From assembly GCF_964355755.1 (NCBI RefSeq), contig NC_092674.1, forward strand, positions 12,779,001 through 12,843,000: 64,000 nt of DNA, given 5' to 3'. The notes below the pieces were generated by a model. It was given only the letters and a program-made list of their open reading frames with translations, searched no databases and was not told the origin of the DNA. The position numbers were made by a program, and so were the translations under genes. Source of the stretch: Antedon mediterranea. Taxonomy: Eukaryota > Echinodermata > Crinoidea > Comatulida > Antedonidae. This document shows, in pieces, positions 28,701 through 43,700 of the stretch (within the stretch, counting starts at the first letter, position 1; every line of letters starts with the position of its first letter).

Positions 28701-31700
28701 TAATGTTGGTTTTATTTGTCTAGGTACTCAGATAACTGAGAATACTTAATTATGTACTAGCAGTCTGTGCACCTTAACTGGTAAACAAAATACAATTCTG
28801 TGGTTTTTGTCTAGATTTGGTAGCTTTGTAAAATTGACGGATTAGTCTCCATTGGTTTTTCACAGGGATTACGGTCGAAGCGGCCGCCAACTAAAGCGGC
28901 CGCTAGTTCAATAACGGTAATCTGTATGGAACGCCGTGTGCGCTTTGATTGTCGTTGTTTTGTAATCTTTGATTGTCATTGTTTCGACAGGTTTTCTTTA
29001 CCTCGGACGTAAATAACAATCTACATTATTATGTAATTTATTCTCTTTTTTTTACAGATTGAATGTGATACGCGTACGTTCTTTTAAACGAAATGGCGAA
29101 TCGATGATTACTTATTTTAACTGTTCTAAATGATATACATATGTTTAATAAAGTCTATAAAATACATTGTGGTGTTTATATTGTATATGATTAATATTAA
29201 TATAATATAATAATAAGCCAATTATTAAGAATTATATATAAACTAGATGGTATGGTACGCTCGCTTCGCTCGCGTACCATCTAGGTCGTGCCCACAGATG
29301 GTTCTCGAATACACAGTAATTTCAGCGTAACAAAACTGGCGATTTCAAATGTACGTGCCGCAGGACTATTGTCGTTTACAGAAACGAATAAATAGACACG
29401 ATGATTTATGTAGTCAACTAAAATTAGCACCCCGGGAATTACTTCCGAAGGAGAAACTTATCACAAAATGAGTCCAAATTTTTGATTTGGACTCATTTAA
29501 AGAAACCCAATTTGTGTTTTGTATGGGTTTTTTTTATATTAGGGTTGAGGGATGGGAAAGCGGATAGGTACAAAGAGGAACAATTTTTAAATATATTCTT
29601 TATCCACTCAGTAACGAAATATTGTTTTCGTGTTTTATAGGCCTATAAATAATATACCTCTAAATACAGTAAAACATTTGCGATTTAATACTTTGTTAAA
29701 ACTGTCACTGTCATAATCGATTGAAATATTAAAGTACATGTCACGATACACCACTACGACGTTTATTTTATTGGTAATTATTAATTAATACAAACGTTGA
29801 GAAGGAACTGTCAGTATAAAGTTTATTTGTATATAATAATGTGTTTATATATCTAACAGTAGATCCTATCCACAATCTCAGTAATAAAGTTTATCTGTAT
29901 ATATTTTTACAGTACGAACATTCACAGTAAGAAATGTTCGATTCAAATGAGGACTAAAAATAGTTACAGTATTGTCAAAGTATTGCAAGTTTATTCTCAA
30001 AGGGCCCATATATTTACCTACCGTATTTGTTAAATCAAGGGCTCATAAATTTACCTACTTGTGCTAAACCAAACTCTGGCAGACTGAGAGATTAGGATGT
30101 TACATTCATCGCAAATCAATACATTTGTATAATCATATATTAAATCTATCAAAATAGTATTTTTTAAAGAAAATCGGCCTGTCTTCAACATTATGATGGT
30201 GTACTCTAGCTGTTCAACCGGTTTTCAGCTATTAAAAACAATTATCGTAGGAGGAGATACGAAAATGCGAAGCCTCCTCGCATTTTTGTGGCGGGTATTT
30301 TTCAAGATGGACATCCATTAGACAGTGTATACCACGATCGGAAAACACCCCGATTTGGGGCAAATCGTTGAACCTAAATTCATTTTAATCGTCAATAACT
30401 AATTATCTAACTTAATTTAATTAGTAAACAGGGTTACATCAGGTGGTTAAAATCAGTACCGAAAGTACGAACCAACTTTATATACCATCGAGTAAAAATT
30501 CTAGAAGTAAGGTGCGATTTACCGAATGTTGCCCTTACGTAAATTTATATATAGATAATGTATTCTATATTAAAAAATCGGAAAATGGTTTTTATAGAGC
30601 CCTGTAAAATTGTAGTAATGGGGCTATTTAAAATTTTGTCGTTTAAAATATTATTTATTATTCTTATAAAATGTATATACTTTATTTTAAAATTAAAGAT
30701 GTATTGTCTCCCAAAATCATGAAAAATAAAGATTTTTAAAATCGGACTTTGAATAGGCCATTATGCAGTTTTAATGAAGTTGTTCACTTCCATAAGAAAA
30801 AAGAACGGGGAAAAATTATTTCACCTATAAAAAGACAAAATAAACAGTTAAATTACCCAAAAACTCATTGGCTTCCAGACAATTTGACAATTTTTTGCTT
30901 TAAATTACATTTTTTTCAGGTAAATAATTTTTTTTCAGACCTAATTTTTTGTGAAAGTGAATAACTATTATGTGACATTAAAATAACATATTCAACAAAA
31001 AGATTAAAAAAAACATTTTTTCAGGGGACAATATATCTTTAAGATAATAATAGTCATTGCAGAAATAATGATGCTGAAAGCTGTCCGTTATTTGAAAAAA
31101 AAAACATTTAAAGAACTGACTACAAAAGATTGCTCACGTTAGTTTTATATCACAGGCGCCTTGAAATTGACCTTATGTCAACTGATGAAATGATGTATTC
31201 GCTCTTTTACATTGCGTATGATTGATTAACAGGATGAGAAAACATCCAATTTTTGTTAAATATTAGTTTTTATTTCGTTTTATAGGTACGTTTTATGATT
31301 GGTCAATATTGACAATTGACCCTTAATCAGGATTTTTTTTTTCATAAGGTGATTGTATAGACACCTATAATCATAAAAATGAAATATTGTGCTTAAAAAA
31401 ATTTGTTATAATACATATACATAATACATTGTTGTAATTGGTCAATTTATGGAAAATTCTAGTCTAGAAAAGTTGGATGGCAATTTGTCCCTTTTCGGGT
31501 GGTGATTCCCCCCTCCTGCCACCGGACTATTATTATATGAATGACTTACGGGGTTCAAATGATTTACGTCTGCTCCAACTTTGATGAGATACATACATGT
31601 ACGCACGTGACCCATAGCTGCAGCCATTATAAGAGGTGTATTCCCGTACTGAAAAAAAATGATAATAGTTTATACTTCATATAACATGTTGCTGATAAAA

Positions 31701-34700
31701 GATGCGATACTTGGAGTACTTTACAATTATAAACTACAAGTACAATGCATGATAGAAAACCTTCGTAGATAATTGACATGATGAGTATAGTTTTAGTCTT
31801 ATACTTTTGACTCTATTCTGGTTTTGCTATTCGTGTAACAGGAATACGGTAGTATATAAAAATAATTAAATAAATAAAACAAATTAAAATGTAAACTAAC
31901 CAACAAGAGATTAGAGAAAAAGTTTCTTCTATGTGTGAAAGGAATTATTATATATTTAGCTAGCTTCTAATTTTCTAATGCTGTATATGCCTCAGACAGA
32001 TTACCTTTCCTCTGGTGAAGGCAAGCACTACACGAGAGAAGCCCTAGATCAATGTTAGGACCAATCAACGTCGTATGCATAGTCTATTAAGGCCAACAAA
32101 ATGCTGTATAATCGGGAATTACCATCTTAGAAAGTATATTCATGACTAATGCCTCTATGTTAATATTTGAAGTAATCATCGGATATCGCAGGCGTAAACA
32201 CCTACATCGGATGTAGGCCTAGGTGTTTATACATGTGTTGGAAAATCAAATATTCTTCAAAAAAATTAAGAAAACAAATGGTAAATATTTAATTTTGTTA
32301 TTTTTTAATTAAGCCATTAAACAATACGAATTGTTCATTGTAATATGATATTTATCACCAAATATGCATGACTGCCTAGCTAGGCTTAGTCTCTAGGCAC
32401 AATGCATTCCATGATTTGTTTTAATACGAGAGGCATATGTTGTGTGCGAGACACGTGCGTTGCGTGAACGAAACCTGGTAATAGGCAAATTAGTACGTCA
32501 TCCGTTAACGTTTACGTGCTCCGGCGAAAGCTGCCTATTAATAATATTACACAAGAAAACAGAACTTCACTTAACAAACAAAAAGAAAATAAAACGAGTG
32601 ACGCTGCGCTTCAAATGGGAACGTATTCGGATCGGTCTAACTTGTTAAAGATCCACGTGACTCCCTTTGATTTGACGCTTGATGAAACCTTTGACAATAC
32701 AATAAGGGTTTACCCAACTGAGAAAACGTAAATATTAAGTGCCAAATCCTGTAACATGACCCCTTAAGAAAGGGTTAAAGGTCAATATTATGTCCCACTG
32801 AAATTAATTAACATAAAATGAGTTCACATATGAAACCAATTCTAAAATGTGTATTTGTTGAGTCTAATAAAAGATCCGTCATTCTTATGTGCCAACTCGT
32901 CCTGTACCTAGTACGCTTAAGAAAGCCATTAATTACCGATAATTAACATTTTAATTAGCATAATCGAGTACATCAATTGTAGAATATTCGGCAATACAAT
33001 AAGTGCGTTTACCCAACTGAGAAAACGTAATTCTTCAGTGCCAAATCCTGTACCATGACCCCTAAGGAAGGGTCAAAGGTCAGTTTCTGTTGCAAATAAA
33101 CTTGATTATGCATAATTAGTAGCCTACACTTGTAAAAAATTGTAAATATTTAATTTCAGTGTTTACCAACGATTTATCTTTCTTACATGGCAACTTCTTT
33201 CACTTAAGAAAGCTGCTAATTAGCATATTAATTAGCATGACTATATGCTATAAAAAATGGACAGTGGGACTGCTTTTGGCAATCCTGCGCTGAATGGAAA
33301 TTCCATCAGTTAAATTAAGTTGTTTTGAATTATTATTAATAACAGCCTCTCATCATGGAAACTCTATATATAAGAAAATGAGAACAAAGTGTGCCTTGAA
33401 ATCATATCTAGGTTATCTTCCTTCCTCCCCTCTAGTTTTCTCAGAACACATTATTCAATTCAATTCAATTTCTTCTTTTTTCCGAAAATATCATCCATAT
33501 TAATAAACTTATAAACAGGAAGAAAATTAAAAACTCTAAACTTAAGTATATAGAAAGCTTCTCCATCTACAATCCATTTTGGAGTTATGGATCATATGTT
33601 TGCAAACACAATAAACAAGGATGTTACCACTACTACTACTACTCATCCTTCCTTTTTTTAGCTCTCGTAATATAACATCGCCTATGACTGTACTTGACTC
33701 TACGTCAGGAATAGACAATGAGTCGCTTTGTACGAAGGTTGAGCTTTTTCATGATGTAACTGCTGTTGTCAGTATGCTGTTATTTACGTACATATAGAGC
33801 AACACCTTCCCCGTGATTATGTGTACATTTAATGAAGAAAGAACAATACTTAAAACTGTTACGTCAAAACGTCGAGCGGCGTTTATTGTATGTTACATTT
33901 CTTGTTTATGATGGTCACAACGTGCAAACAACCGGTCATAAGAAATAACATGGATTCTCTATTTTTGTTTTCCACTTACCGTTTACCGGTTACCGTTACC
34001 GCCAGTCCGTGTAAACTGTGCATATCTATATTATAAGTGAGAGAGTTTGTCTGTCTGTCTGTTTGTTTGTTTGTTCGTTATACAAATTTTTGTTACTGCA
34101 CGTAATCTTACATATGGGGTATCAAAATGACCGCAATTGTACCGGGAATGTTCTAAGCTATATTTCAACATCATCCGCCACCTAGGATCCATGTTAGGGA
34201 CCAAAATGTGGTCAAAACCCCCACTTTCGATGTTTGTTCGTTATACAAATTTCTGTTTCTGCACGTAACCATACGTATGGGGTATCAAAATGATGGCAAT
34301 TGTACCCGGAAGGTTTTAAACTACATTTAAAAAAAATTCCCCCGACTCCTGGGGTTTTTGTGGGAGGGGTGGGGGCGGGGGTGGTGTGGTGGTTTGTGAT
34401 GTCATTTTTTGCTAGGGCTCGGGGTTGTAGGCTATCGAATTGTAAAATTATACTACAAAAGTTTTACAGTATTTGAATTATCCTCAGCAAGGCGTTTGGG
34501 GAAATATAGATATAGATATAGATATTTTATTCATTAACCAATATGACACCTATTCAATTACACATTTAGCAAAGTACTTTAACCATATCCAGCTATGTAT
34601 CGGTCTCTTGGATTGTCTCATTACAGATATCCATACCTGTGTGAACATACACATGTTGTTTACTGTTACTGTGTTGAACTACATCACCAATCCTCCAAGG

Positions 34701-37700
34701 AAAAAACGTCAATTGTGGGAGAGTGGGATTGGGAGACAGGGTTTGGGAGTTTGGGTTCAGGGGATAGTGGAGATTTCGCTTACACCAGAATTGTGGTTGG
34801 AAAATGTATTTAATAATCCCTGGGAAGCGGATGGGAGTTTGGGGTGGGAATGTAGGCCTATCACCATGACCGAAACTGTATTTGGAATGTTTTAAACTAC
34901 ATTTGTTGGGAGTGATAACATAATTTGTACTGGAACCGGCTTCAACACATCACCCAGTGTAGGGGAGGAGGAGCAAAAATACTAGCGTAATGAAGTAGCC
35001 TATATGATTGTATTGTACTAGGAAAAGTTACTAAATTTGAACTGTCCAGGGGAGGAGTTAAGGTTTGTTGATGGTGGCTGGGGTGGTGAAAGGAGAAAGA
35101 AGGCTGGGGGACCGCAGTATCTAAATTACATATTTTAATTATCAGCCAATATGACACCTATTCATTTACACAATTTACAACGTACTTCAACCATTATTAG
35201 ACCCATCGTAGCTATGCATACTCCTCTCAATTCGAAGCTTAGGTTGAATTGAATTTGTCCATCACTGGGAAGAATTTGTTTTTAAGAAAGAGTCTGGGGT
35301 ATTATTGAAGAGGGGTGGAGGTTGGTGAGTATAGACAGATACTGTCGTCGGGTGTTATGTACTGAGAAGACTGTAAACTAATTTTGACACCCGCCCTGGG
35401 GCGGGTATAATTGCTAGTTAACTATAACACACTGCTTACTTAGTGTTAATTATATAATACTAGAGGGCGAGCTCGCTTCGCTCGCTCCCGCTCTAGGAAG
35501 TGTAGACGATGGTTCTCGGAATGATAATGACTGGTACTTTTTCTGTCGGTTACCATTATTGAAAAATGTTAACAATCGTAAACTAAACCTACTCTGTTTC
35601 ACAGTGTCTTAGATGATTAATAACATTTTAAAGTAGGCCTATAGTGTGTATATTGTTTGGTAGGGTCGAACAATTATTATTCAAAGTGATGTTTTATTGG
35701 GGAGGCGTTTATTAATATAAATGTCAAATGCTTGGTAAATTGTAGACAACAGTGCGATGAGTTCTACTACAAATAGTATCATTGTGTTACTATAAATATA
35801 ATACAATATTGTGTGTATAATTGTGGATGGGCGTTTAGTAGATAGTTGGGTTTGGGGTGGGGGGGGGGGAGTGATTATTATTCAAAGTGATGTTTTTTTT
35901 GGGGAGGCGTTTATTAAAATAAATGTCATCCTAATAATGAATACATTATTTAATTTAAACATTATTTGAAACTAACTTCCGCGGCAAGAAGAGTACGTTT
36001 TAGACGGCTTGCAACATGGGCAGACATCCCGGTCCTAACAAGACACAGATAGCCTACAGTTATTCCTGCCAGCTTACTCAATAAAACTCGGCTATCGGGA
36101 TTTCACTCGATTTTAAACAAAATGTCTTATCATCAGATCTTCCTATGTAATTTTATAATACTATTCCCCACAATATATTTCGATGCTTTATGGCGTATAT
36201 TTAATTTGATCTTTATTAATATGCAGTATAATGTTTTATGTTTTAACACACGCGCAGTCCGATCCGAAAATAAACAAAAAAACTAAAATGGCTATATAGT
36301 ATGGGCGGCCATTAGGGCCATAATAGTAAAAAATTAAAACAAAGAACTATGTCAAAAAACAAAAATCAACGAACAAACTAAAAAAACAACGAACGTTTTC
36401 AAAAATCAACGAACAAACTAAAAAAACTACAAAGGAAAATAAAAATCAACGAACAAAATATATGTTGGAAGAATTTCATCTGGTTGTAGAATAGGTATTG
36501 AATAAAATTTCTTTTTGAACAACCAAAAATTAATGAACAAAATATAGAAAATAAAGAACTAAAACCTATTCTAATAATACTCAAGTTAAACCAAAAAGAA
36601 TAACCAAAAACAACGGACAAATTGGGAAATCGAATGACAAGTCGAACAATCAAAGGACAAGCTCAACAATCAAAGGACGTTTTGAAAAAAATACTAACTA
36701 ATTTTCGACGTTTGAGGGCAGTACTCATGACGACACGCCATATATAAAAAGTTATGACTTTGAATGGATTAGAGGCCATTTATGTGTCCATAATCTACAT
36801 ATTATGTAGATTCATGTTTGCAGTAACTTTATTTTAATTATTATTTTAACAAAAACCTACGAGGGCCCTGAATGATCAGTTCTTTTTAGGAACTGGATAG
36901 GCTACCCTCAGTAAATATGGTAATAAATAAATAAATAAATAAAAAAGCCTAAAGCTTGGTTCCCACTAGCGACGCAACGTAACGCAACCTACGCAATGTA
37001 AGAAAATGCCCTTCTAATAATTATGTTTGTTCCCGCCTGCGTGAATTCAAACGTGCGATTTTGCAGCACTGTTGCGTCGTCGCTTCCCACTTGTGATTAC
37101 GCAATACAGCACTTTGCGTGAATACATCGCTGCGTTGCGTTCTAGTGGGAACCACGCTTTATTACATTTATTATATCACGTACGTACATAATAATAATAA
37201 TAATATGTACGTGTTATTTAATACGTACGTACGTGTTATTTAATACGTACGTACGTGTTAATATTACGTACATATTATTATTATTATGTACGTACGTGAT
37301 ATTTAATTTTACCTACGTACGTAATACTAATAGTTAAGCGTGGTTCCCACTAGCGACGCAACACAATGACGTAACACAACGCAAGTGAATTGACCAATCA
37401 CAAGCGATGGCTTATTCGCTTGTGATTGCTAACTGTCTATAACATCTCTTGTCATTGGTTAAAATGCTTGCGTTACGTTTACGTCCTCGCGTTATGTTCT
37501 AGTGCGAACCAAGCTGTAAGTGTGATTGGTCAATTCACTTGCGCTGCGTTACGTCCTTGTGTTGCGTCGCTAGTGGTAACCACGCTGTAGAGACGGTTTC
37601 AATAATATATGGCTTGTGATTGGTCAAATTACTTGCGTTGAACTTACGTCCTTGCGTTTCGTCCTAGTGGGAATGATGCTTAAGCGTGGTTCGCACGCAA

Positions 37701-40700
37701 CGTAGCGAAGTATTGACGCAACGTGATGTATTGCGTAATCACAAGTGGGAACCGACGACACAACAGTGATGCAATCGCAGGTTTGATTTCAACAAGCAGA
37801 CGGGGGCAAACACAATTATTGGAAGGGCAGTTGCTTATGTTGCGTAGGTTGCGTTACGTTGCGTCACAAGTGGGAACCAACCTTTAAAGCAAAAATAGAG
37901 AGCTGGCCGCATTCTTAGCCGATAGTTCTAAATATGGATAGATATCATCTCGTATGTCTCTACTCTACTGATTAAAGCGTGGTTCCCACTAGAACGCAAG
38001 GCAACGTAACGCAGCGACGTATTGATGAAAAGTATTGCGTAATCACAAGTGGGAACCGACGATGCAACATTGCTGCAAACATCGCAGGCTTGATTTCACG
38101 CAGGCGGGGGCAAACACAATTATTGGAAGGGAATTTGCTTACGTTGCGTAGGTTGCGTTACGTTGCGTCGCTAGTGGGAACCACTAGCGACGCAACACAA
38201 GGACGTAACGCAACGCAAGTGAATTGACCAATCACAATCTATGGCTTACTCGCTTGTGATTACTGTCTATAACTTCGCTTGTCATTGGTTAAAACGCTTG
38301 CGTTGTGTTTACGTCCTTGCGTTACGTTCTAGTGAGAACCAAGCTTTAGGGTTTAGCCAAAATGAAATAGGTAAAATTAAATAATACGTACGTACGTGTT
38401 ATTTAAATACGTACGTACGTGTTAATATTACGTACGTAATAATAATAATGCGTACGTACGTATTATTATTATCATTATTAAAAAAATGTTACGTACGTAC
38501 GTAATAGTAATACGTACGTACGTGATGTTAATATTCAGAGAAAAATTTCATTTTTAAATTTTGTTTAGCAATATTATTAATCAAACTGATTTTTGAGTGG
38601 AGAAACATAGTTTTGTATTGTATTTTTGGCTACACAATTTTAGAAATGTGTAGCAAAAAGGTTGTTTTGTATAGCTTTTTGCTATGCTACACTGGCGAAA
38701 TTATTCCCTGATATTACGTACGTACGTTGATTATTATGTACGTAATATTAACACGTACGTACGTATTAAATAACATGTAGTGTACGTGATATTAATGTAT
38801 ATTTATTTTATTATTATGTTCCCTCTAGGGCTTCATAAAATCCAAATTGATTGATTTGATATTAAATTCGATAGTTAAAGCCTTTTGAACGTTATACATT
38901 TTTAAAACAAAGTACTCAACTCCATACACTACATAGGAATAGTTGGACACAAAAATGGCTTCTAATCCATTCAAAGTCGTAACTCTTTTTCGCGCGTCAT
39001 AAATACTGCCCTCAAACGGCGAAAATTAGTTAGTATTTTTTTGCAAACGTCCTTTGATTTTTGAGCTTGTCCTTTGAGTGTTCGACTTGTCATTCGATTT
39101 CCCAATTTGTCCGTTGTTTTTGGTTATTCTTTGTTGTTTAACTTGAGTATTATTAGAATATGTATTATCTTTGTTTTCTATATTGTGTTCGTTGATTTTT
39201 ATTTTCCTTTGTAGTTTTTTTTTGTTTGTTCGTTGATTTTTGAAAACGTTCGTTGTTTTTTTAGTTTGTTCGTTGATTTTTGAAAATCTTCGTTTTTTTT
39301 TGACATAGTTCTTTGTTTTGATTTGTTACTATTATGGCACTAATGGCCGCCCATAATATAGCCACTAACGGCAAACTTAGATGAAATGAGGAAGTTGCAA
39401 GGTGAACATGTGAACTTATCGTGAACCCGGAAATTACTTCGACCCGCGTACAATTGAAATTGAATTTAAAATATACTGATGAAATCAAAAATGTTGTTAT
39501 AAAACCATTTATTATATCTTCCTATGATAGAAATATGGTACAATAGCGTAGTATATAGTACTTAAAACTAATGTTATCAAATCTGCCTTTCGCGGTACAT
39601 CTAAGATAATAGATAAGGTAGGTATCCAAGGCGGAGATTTATGCCGAAGTTTTTCCATTGTGCTCACCTATGTCAGAATTAACCATAATTTATATATAGA
39701 TACATACTGTACTTTATAATAATACTTATTGATATATTGCTAATATTATGATATTTGCATATATAGCGAAGTCCCCTTTATTTACAACCATACAGTATAA
39801 ACACAATCTTAGAATATCTCTTGCTAGATTAGATGAATTAATATTATGAACATGCACAAGTACCTTAAATTGAATTCTACAATGAAAAGGATTCCAATGA
39901 AAAAAAAAAAGTGGTTCTGCTCTAAAACGTAGTGACACCTCAAATACAAGTTGTTTGGTAAGATTGCTTGAAGGTATCCAGTGCTTTAAAAGACAACGAA
40001 GTAAACTATCTTTGATAACTGACTTCCCAATGTCAATATTACCCTTGACAAGGCACCGGTGTTCCGAACCATAATTATGTGAGAGGTACGACCGCCATGC
40101 AGTTATCGACAGTACAGTCATCCTCGCTACAAATTACAGTATCTATAATATGACCCGCATTGTGGTTGGTTCATTTACCTATATTATTTCCGGCACGCCC
40201 ATTAAATTGTAAAATTGTTATTATTTTTTTAATCACACTGAATTATATAGCACCTGTTATTAATAATATTTGTAACACTTACATTGTTTGGAAGATCCAC
40301 TTTAGCACCTGCCTTGAGCAAAATAGTGCAAACGTCTGTGTGGCCCTTTTCTGCAGCCGTATTTAAAGGTGACCATCCATTCTGAAATAATAACACACAT
40401 CATGTTATAGAAGTAGTAGTATAGTCTTCTACAAAAAAAGCTATTTAATATTGTATTGAAATCTTTTCGATGTGATCAAGTAAAACTAACTTAAAAGCCA
40501 GGTGAGGGCAAACAAATTCTATTGATCTTGCATTCCAATATCTATAGTTTCCCCTATGTTTCAAAATGTTTGTAATTTTATGTGTGTTACACGAGCTTGT
40601 TGAAAATATGCACTTTATTATCAGTGGGGGATAGTTCAAATTAGACAATAAAATCTGTATTCATTTGTACACAAATGTTGTAAATAGAGAGGCAATTTAA

Positions 40701-43700
40701 ATAAAAAACTAAAAATAAAAGTGTGGTAAAAAATGTTATCAGAGGACTAAAAATATATAATACTTCATAGTTTTATTTTCATGCTGTTGCAAAAATTATC
40801 CACCGTATATCCACCATCTTTTTTCACCTTCTATGGAGTCACCGGACATGTCATTACACTAGGTTAAACTAATTACCCACTGCAAAAAAGTCTTCCGGGT
40901 TTTTATAGCAGAATTTTACCAAATTTTGTATTTGACCATTTTAAGGTAAATCCATGTGTTTTCGTCTTGATGTCTATTACAATTATTTGATTTATGTACA
41001 ACTTACCAGATATTATATTTAAAATCCATGCCTGTACCTAAGCTTTAATTTGAATTAAGATTATTAACCTTTGATGTTTTCTTTAAGATAATGTATTGTA
41101 TATGCATGCATTTGTTTGGCTTGTATACTATTTTGTTATATAGTACGGTACTTTATTACGTAGCATTTATATATTGCAAATTCGGTAAGAAATTGTGGTC
41201 CTTAATATGAAGGATGGTGCTAGTTCTGCTGCCAGTTATTTTGCTACAATTGTCAAAGAACCTATAGATACAGTGCACTGATTAGGTAATAGAATACTGT
41301 AGTTTGATACGCTTAGTGTAATTTTGCGACAGTTGAAAACATCAACCTTTAACATTTTTTGTTGGAGACATTGATATACGCACTGTCATATGGAACTTTT
41401 AAAGTTATAACAGCCCCAAATCATATATTATGATAAAGTGGTGTTTGCGTTTGAACTGGCAGTTACGACTTAAAATGTATCCAGGCCCCAAAATGTGTTC
41501 AGATAACACATTTTGACTGCCAAATTCTTAACTATTGGTTTCATTTTGCTGTTACTGGGAGAGGATATGTTTAAAAAAAAATGTTTTACCAAATCAAATG
41601 AATACGTCGATTCATATCCATTTTGTGTACCATTTTAATAAAATCGTGTTGCTCTGTAGGCTACATCACAATATATACAAAAACAGAAAAATCACCATTA
41701 AAAAAATCATTCCCTAATATTTAGTACTCTAAATGGTAAAAACTATTACGAAATCTATGTGTATGCGTGATGATGGACCGCTTCCTTGAACTTCAAAAAT
41801 GAGATGGGTTGGGTCTTGCAAAATAAAATGTGTTTTCTAAGTAACGTGATTGCTAATCAATTAAATTGAAAGTATACAGTACGTGAAGCATAATTAACAA
41901 TACATTTGAGTTCCAACTTATCCTTACATATGGTCCCGGTAAACCATGCACCAATGATACAAGTGAGAATACTTTCAATGACTGATTTATAAAAAAAAAG
42001 ACGCAGGCCTGATGGGAGGTTTAACTTCAAAATATTTAAGTCTATGCAAAAAGTAAAAACGTTGAGCATGTGCCTTAGTATTAATACTTATTGTCGTGCC
42101 ATTTAAGATCTCTAGTGATGTATTTACAATGTCAATTCTAGAGGGGGTATTTCATACTGTAGGTGATTTACATTTTGTAATTGTACTGTAATGAGTTGAA
42201 AATGTAAACATATTAGTGTATTGATAAACACATGATGTACTGCAAACCAAACTAGTGTATTTGTGCACATAATAGTAGGTGACATTTGTATAATTGAGAC
42301 CGTTTTATTTGATACGAACAAGCATGTGAACTCATAAAAAACGTACATAATCATATAATGTAAGTACATTTTGAATGTGGACATGATATGATAAACATTA
42401 AACATGTTCCTTCTAAAAATAGATTTTTCTCAGATCACTTGGATTTCGTTCTTAAATACGGTATATTGTTTTATTTATTGTAATGCCCTGTGTTCTCTAC
42501 ATGTCGAAATAGTTAGGGTACGGACATTTATCTTAGTATTACAGGGTAACACCGTGGCTTAAAAAATATATTGTTTATTATAAAACATAGACCTTTGCAA
42601 AAGTTCTAGTTTATTAATGAAAAATATCTTAATTGAAATATACATTTCAATTAGCTGTACGCGAGTGCAAATAAAACATCTAAATGAATATGTAATTGCA
42701 AAAAGCTAAACTTATGTTTTCGAGAATTGTTGTTTTTTTAGACCACACTACTAAGTAGTTGGTGTAACTTCACATTTATGATATATTGAAACATTATATG
42801 TTAATTAGTCACCAAAAAAAAAAACCTTTGCCATATACGATGATTTAAAATTCAGAGTTTTAGTATTATAGTATTACAGTTGAACCCCCATAAGCGGTCA
42901 CCTCCCTAAAGCTTTCTCCCTCAACGGCCGTACTTTCGAAAAGCCTGTTTGTTCTTCATCTAAATAGTGAACCGTCTCGCGTGAGCGCCATCTCACGTGA
43001 GCGGCCGCGGAAAATTTGGTTACAACACATTAGATTATTTGTATGGTAAATTACCTCCCGTAAGCGGTCACAAAACAACAATACATGGCTGCAGTCGCGT
43101 GCGCAAATTTCAGGTAGTGTTTACCGACCGACCGAAGTATCAAAATACAATTTTCATACTTATATTGTGCTTTAGGCTATATAATAATAATCTTTATTTT
43201 GAAGCGGTTTTAAAATATTTATGTGAAAAACATTCCTGTGTTTTTTAGATAAGATAACTACACTTTTTGATTTTGACCGACCGGTTTGTCTGAAAATCAT
43301 AAATAATACTAAACCACCTGATCATAAACAATACAATTCAATTAACTAGAGAATGTAGAGGCCCGTTGTGTTAAGAAAGCCAAAAAAATATCGTGCATAG
43401 CCATAATACGTGATTTTGGCCCTATATCGGCAGAACCTCCCGTAATCGGCCACTTTTCAATTTTATAAAATAAGGCAATTATTAGGAATTGATACCTTAG
43501 TGGTTATAACAGCCCAGGTCTATAGTCTACTTTTGTTAAGTATGGTAAACAACATGAATTGCAGAAAAGTGAGTGCTAAATTAAACTAAATTTGAACTCA
43601 TCAAGCCCACATTTTTGTCGCAAATACTGTAGGAGCAAATCCATGCGTAAGCAACTGAAGAAAAGATATTTAGGCCTAGCCTAGATGTCATAAGTAAGCC

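Larger units (their letters stand above)
27961..31528. mobile_element. 3.57-kb TIR element (non-autonomous), with R1 nested inside
   Basis: Ends AGTCCGGTGGCAGGAGG and CCTCCTGCCACCGGACT are exact inverted repeats. The inverted similarity continues inward for about 400 bp (for example GACAAATTGCCATC, ATCATTTCATCAGCTGACAT and their complements at 31.2-31.5 kb). Flanking ATTAT (27956-27960 and 31529-31533) is a 5-bp target duplication. No transposase gene was found. R1 copy 3 lies inside. It inserted about 20 bp past the donor of ankyrin exon 3. Confidence 0.85.
36289..39364. mobile_element. 3.1-kb TIR element with arms of about 0.5 kb, non-autonomous
   Basis: Left end TGGCTATATAGTATGGGCGG mirrors right end CCGCCCATAATATAGCCA. 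The arms share AT-rich sequence with repeated AATCAACGAACAAACTAAA (left) and TTTAGTTTGTTCGTTGATT (right), then continue inward (GACGTTTGAGGGCAGTACTC; AATGGATTAGAGGCCATT) to about 36790 and 38950. No transposase. The interior holds the MITE cluster and ACGT arrays. No clear target duplication was found, so the ends are approximate. Confidence 0.75.
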
